From Burkholderiaceae bacterium (GTDB lineage Bacteria; Pseudomonadota; Gammaproteobacteria; Burkholderiales; Burkholderiaceae): DNA of 37,172 bases. The position numbers were made by a program, and so were the translations under genes. Where the stretch lies: contig CANFWB010000014.1 in the NCBI GenBank assembly GCA_947450605.1, forward strand, positions 1 through 37,172. The letters run 5' to 3'. Shown here in pieces: positions 35,364 to 37,172 of this stretch. Position 1 is the stretch's first letter, and each line of letters starts with the position of its first letter. Under the pieces are notes generated by a model. The model did no database searches. It was given only the letters and a program-made list of their open reading frames with translations, and was not told where the DNA came from.

Positions 35364-35750
35364 TTAAGCCGAGAAAGAAGATCCGCAACCACAAGTAGTT
35401 TGGGCATTCGGATTCTTAATCACAAACTGTGAACCATTGATATCTTCTTTGTAATCAATCTCAGCGCCAACTAAATACTGGAAGCTCATGGAGTCAACCA
35501 ACAAAGTCACACCATTTTTCTCAAAGAGCGTGTCATCTTCATTCACAGCATCATCAAATGTAAATCCATACTGAAATCCTGAACAACCACCACCTTGAAC
35601 GAACACGCGGAGTTTTAATTCAGGATTACCTTCTTCAGCAATCAAGTCGGCTACTTTTGCAGCAGCGCTATCCGTGAACACCAATGGGGTTGGTGGCTCG
35701 GCTAAATCTTGTGCAGGTTGCGCAGTTTCTTGCGTAGCTAATTGGGTCAT
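35364..35750 (-). CDS. erpA: Iron-sulfur cluster insertion protein ErpA (A-type carrier)
   Basis: A 128-residue A-type carrier with three conserved cysteines, C56 ([11 protein letters not shown]) and C120/C122 (TTCGCGSSF). A proline/glutamine-rich N-terminal extension of about 25 residues precedes the domain. It passes iron-sulfur clusters to targets such as IspG in relatives. ErpA rather than IscA is chosen because no isc operon adjoins and the rpsI-argC-erpA neighbourhood is common in Burkholderiales. AGGAG lies six bases before the ATG. A terminator within anmK ends its transcript. Confidence 0.9.
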   Translation of the reverse strand: MTQLATQETAQPAQDLAEPPTPLVFTDSAAAKVADLIAEEGNPELKLRVFVQGGGCSGFQYGFTFDDAVNEDDTLFEKNGVTLLVDSMSFQYLVGAEIDYKEDINGSQFVIKNPNAQTTCGCGSSFSA

Positions 35751-35845
35751 GATTTACTCCTAATTCAAAAGGCAATAATCTATTTTAGGCTTTAAATGCC
35801 AAGCTTGCTGAAGGGTCTTTCACCCTCCCTTGGCTAGCAGCCCCG

Positions 35846-36904
35846 TTATGGGGAAACGGCAATCTGCGTCAATCCAGTGGTCTCAGGCAAGTCAAACATC
35901 AAGTTCATGCACTGCACACCCTGGCCCGAAGCGCCCTTCACTAAATTGTCCTCAACTACCAAAATAACCAAAGTGTCGCCACCGCCAGGACGGTGAATGG
36001 CTATTCTCAGGCCATTGCTACCCCTCACAGAGCGTGTTTCCGGATGACTGCCGGCAGGCATCACATCCACGAAAGGCTCACCTTGATAGAAGTCTTCGTA
36101 GAGCTTCTGAACATCCACATCCATGCCAGCCTCAGTTAAACGCACATACAAGGTCGAATGAATACCCCTAATCATCGGGGTTAAGTGCGGCACAAATATC
36201 AGGCCAATCTGATCATGCCCAGCAATTGCCTTCAAACCCTGCACGATTTCAGGGAGGTGACGATGGCCTTTTACAGCATAGGCCTTGAAATTATCACTAG
36301 ATTCGGATAACAAAGTACCAATCTCAGCCTTACGTCCAGCCCCTGAAGTGCCTGACTTGGAGTCAGAAATAATATGCATACCGTCGATGAGCTGTTTTCC
36401 ACCGGTCGACTTTGGTGAGAGCAAGGGCGCCAAACCTAATTGCACAGATGTTGGGTAGCAACCAGCCAAACCAACTACACGCGCCTTTTTAATCGCTTCA
36501 CGATTAATTTCCGCCAAGCCATAAACAGCTTCAGCTAATATTTCTGGGCAGCCATGTTCCATGCCGTACCACTTGGCAAACTCTTTAACATCTTTCAAGC
36601 GGAAGTCTGCAGCCAGATCCAAAATCTTGACATTATTGGCGAGCAATTCTTTGGCTTGTGCCATGGCAACACCATGTGGCGTTGCAAAGAACACCACATC
36701 GCATTCATTTAACTTAGCCTCATCCGGTGTCGTGAATTTCAGATCAATGCGGCCGCGTAAGGATGGGAACATCTCAGCCACTGGCATACCAGCTTCCGTG
36801 CGAGAAGTAATAGCCTGGATCGTTACATTCGGGTGTTGCGCCAAGAGACGCAGTAATTCCACTCCGGTATATCCAGTTCCACCTACGATGCCAACTTTAA
36901 TCAT
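35846..36904 (-). CDS. argC: N-acetyl-gamma-glutamyl-phosphate reductase
   Basis: A 352-residue ArgC with an N-terminal NAD(P)-binding fold ([16 protein letters not shown]) and catalytic C149 in [25 protein letters not shown] and HRHLPEI are further conserved segments. It makes N-acetylglutamate semialdehyde in arginine synthesis. The ATG at 36904, with GGAGAG five bases upstream, is preferred to an in-frame TTG four codons earlier. It follows rpsI, separated by that gene's terminator, and precedes erpA by 95 bases. That gap holds only small hairpins without T-runs. Confidence 0.96.
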   Translation of the reverse strand: MIKVGIVGGTGYTGVELLRLLAQHPNVTIQAITSRTEAGMPVAEMFPSLRGRIDLKFTTPDEAKLNECDVVFFATPHGVAMAQAKELLANNVKILDLAADFRLKDVKEFAKWYGMEHGCPEILAEAVYGLAEINREAIKKARVVGLAGCYPTSVQLGLAPLLSPKSTGGKQLIDGMHIISDSKSGTSGAGRKAEIGTLLSESSDNFKAYAVKGHRHLPEIVQGLKAIAGHDQIGLIFVPHLTPMIRGIHSTLYVRLTEAGMDVDVQKLYEDFYQGEPFVDVMPAGSHPETRSVRGSNGLRIAIHRPGGGDTLVILVVEDNLVKGASGQGVQCMNLMFDLPETTGLTQIAVSP

Positions 36905-36985
36905 GTCACTCTCCAAATTGCTCTATAGCTAAATTATCTTACAGAGCTTAATAATTGATTCTTACAGTTTTCTTAATTGTAGAAA

Positions 36986-37012
36986 CAAAAAGGGCCGCTT
37001 GCGCGACCCTTT
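36986..37012 (-). terminator. Intrinsic terminator of rpsI
   Basis: On the minus strand AAAGGGTCGC and GCGGCCCTTT pair (37003-37012 with 36989-36998, one mismatch) around a 4-base loop, followed by TTTTG. It lies about 28 bases after the rpsI stop and separates the ribosomal genes from argC. Confidence 0.75.
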
Positions 37013-37039
37013 CGATAAAACATAAGCGACTGAAAGAAA

Positions 37040-37172
37040 TTAGCGCTTGCTGAACTGCTTACGACGACGCGCGCCATGCAGACCAACTTTTTTACGCTCA
37101 ACTTCACGAGCATCACGAGTTACCAAACCTGCTTTAGACAGAGTTGGCTTCAAAGTGTTGTCGTAGTCGATC
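37040..37172 (-). CDS. rpsI: 30S ribosomal protein S9, C-terminal part
   Basis: The window ends inside this gene; 43 C-terminal residues and the stop are visible. They read [20 protein letters not shown], then REVEROR-type basic residues ending in RRRKQFSKR. The tail RRRKQFSKR is the highly conserved S9 C-terminus that reaches the P-site tRNA in the ribosome. rplM should lie upstream, outside the window. A hairpin terminator follows before argC. Confidence 0.95.
   Translation of the reverse strand, partial: IDYDNTLKPTLSKAGLVTRDAREVERKKVGLHGARRRKQFSKR

Noticed and set aside
35812-35853. Terminator after argC
   Set aside because: Two small hairpins (AGGGT/ACCCT and CCCC/GGGG) exist but their stems are 4-5 bp with no T-run.
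1-37172. Mobile elements, CRISPR arrays, tRNA genes or a defence island
   Set aside because: All gaps are short, no transposase, integrase or nuclease cluster is present, and no spaced direct-repeat array or cloverleaf was recognised.

Overview
The window looks like ordinary chromosome from a Gram-negative betaproteobacterium of the order Burkholderiales. The modest G+C, very tight gene packing and conserved gene order suggest a freshwater Polynucleobacter-like organism, but I name the genus from protein flavour and gene order only. The longest gene-free stretch is about 144 bases (27564-27707). I see no rRNA or tRNA gene, insertion sequence, prophage, CRISPR array or metabolite riboswitch.

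Layout. 1-4069: a truncated UPF0126/TRIC-like membrane protein (-), maiA (+), then a minus-strand run of amt, gamma-carbonic anhydrase and an AEC-family transporter. 4207-4905: two small exported proteins (+), a Rap1a/Tai-like protein and a glycine-zipper lipoprotein, divergent from amt. 5012-7407: htpG with a heat-shock type promoter and a rhodanese (-). 7491-13066: a sodium/proton antiporter family protein, then miaB, ybeY, corC and lnt (+). 13127-17477: glyQ, glyS, gmhB, plsC (+). 17497-23246: the overlapping minus-strand set lptD-surA-pdxA-rsmA. 23280-27563: amgK, murU, pepP, ubiH (+). 27708-32896: dusB, fis, purH, ruvC, ruvA, ruvB (+). 32900-37172: tyrS (-), anmK (+), then erpA, argC and the 3' end of rpsI (-).

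How the genes work together. Much of the window builds the envelope. SurA chaperones outer-membrane proteins including LptD, LptD inserts LPS, GmhB makes the LPS heptose precursor, PlsC makes phosphatidic acid, and Lnt finishes lipoproteins. AmgK, MurU and AnmK belong to peptidoglycan sugar recycling. A second theme is RNA and translation: MiaB, DusB, YbeY, RsmA, GlyQS, TyrS and S9. RuvABC resolves Holliday junctions, and PurH and ArgC make purines and arginine.

No large new system is present. The best non-obvious signals are regulatory: (1) a perfect NtrC-like palindrome placed almost symmetrically between divergent -10 boxes of amt and the small exported-protein pair; (2) a strong intrinsic terminator for erpA buried inside the convergent anmK coding sequence; (3) an RpoH-type promoter for htpG; (4) several genes whose best -10 box lies 5-6 bases before the ATG, suggesting leaderless mRNAs; and (5) the absence of phoH (ybeZ) from its usual place between miaB and ybeY.
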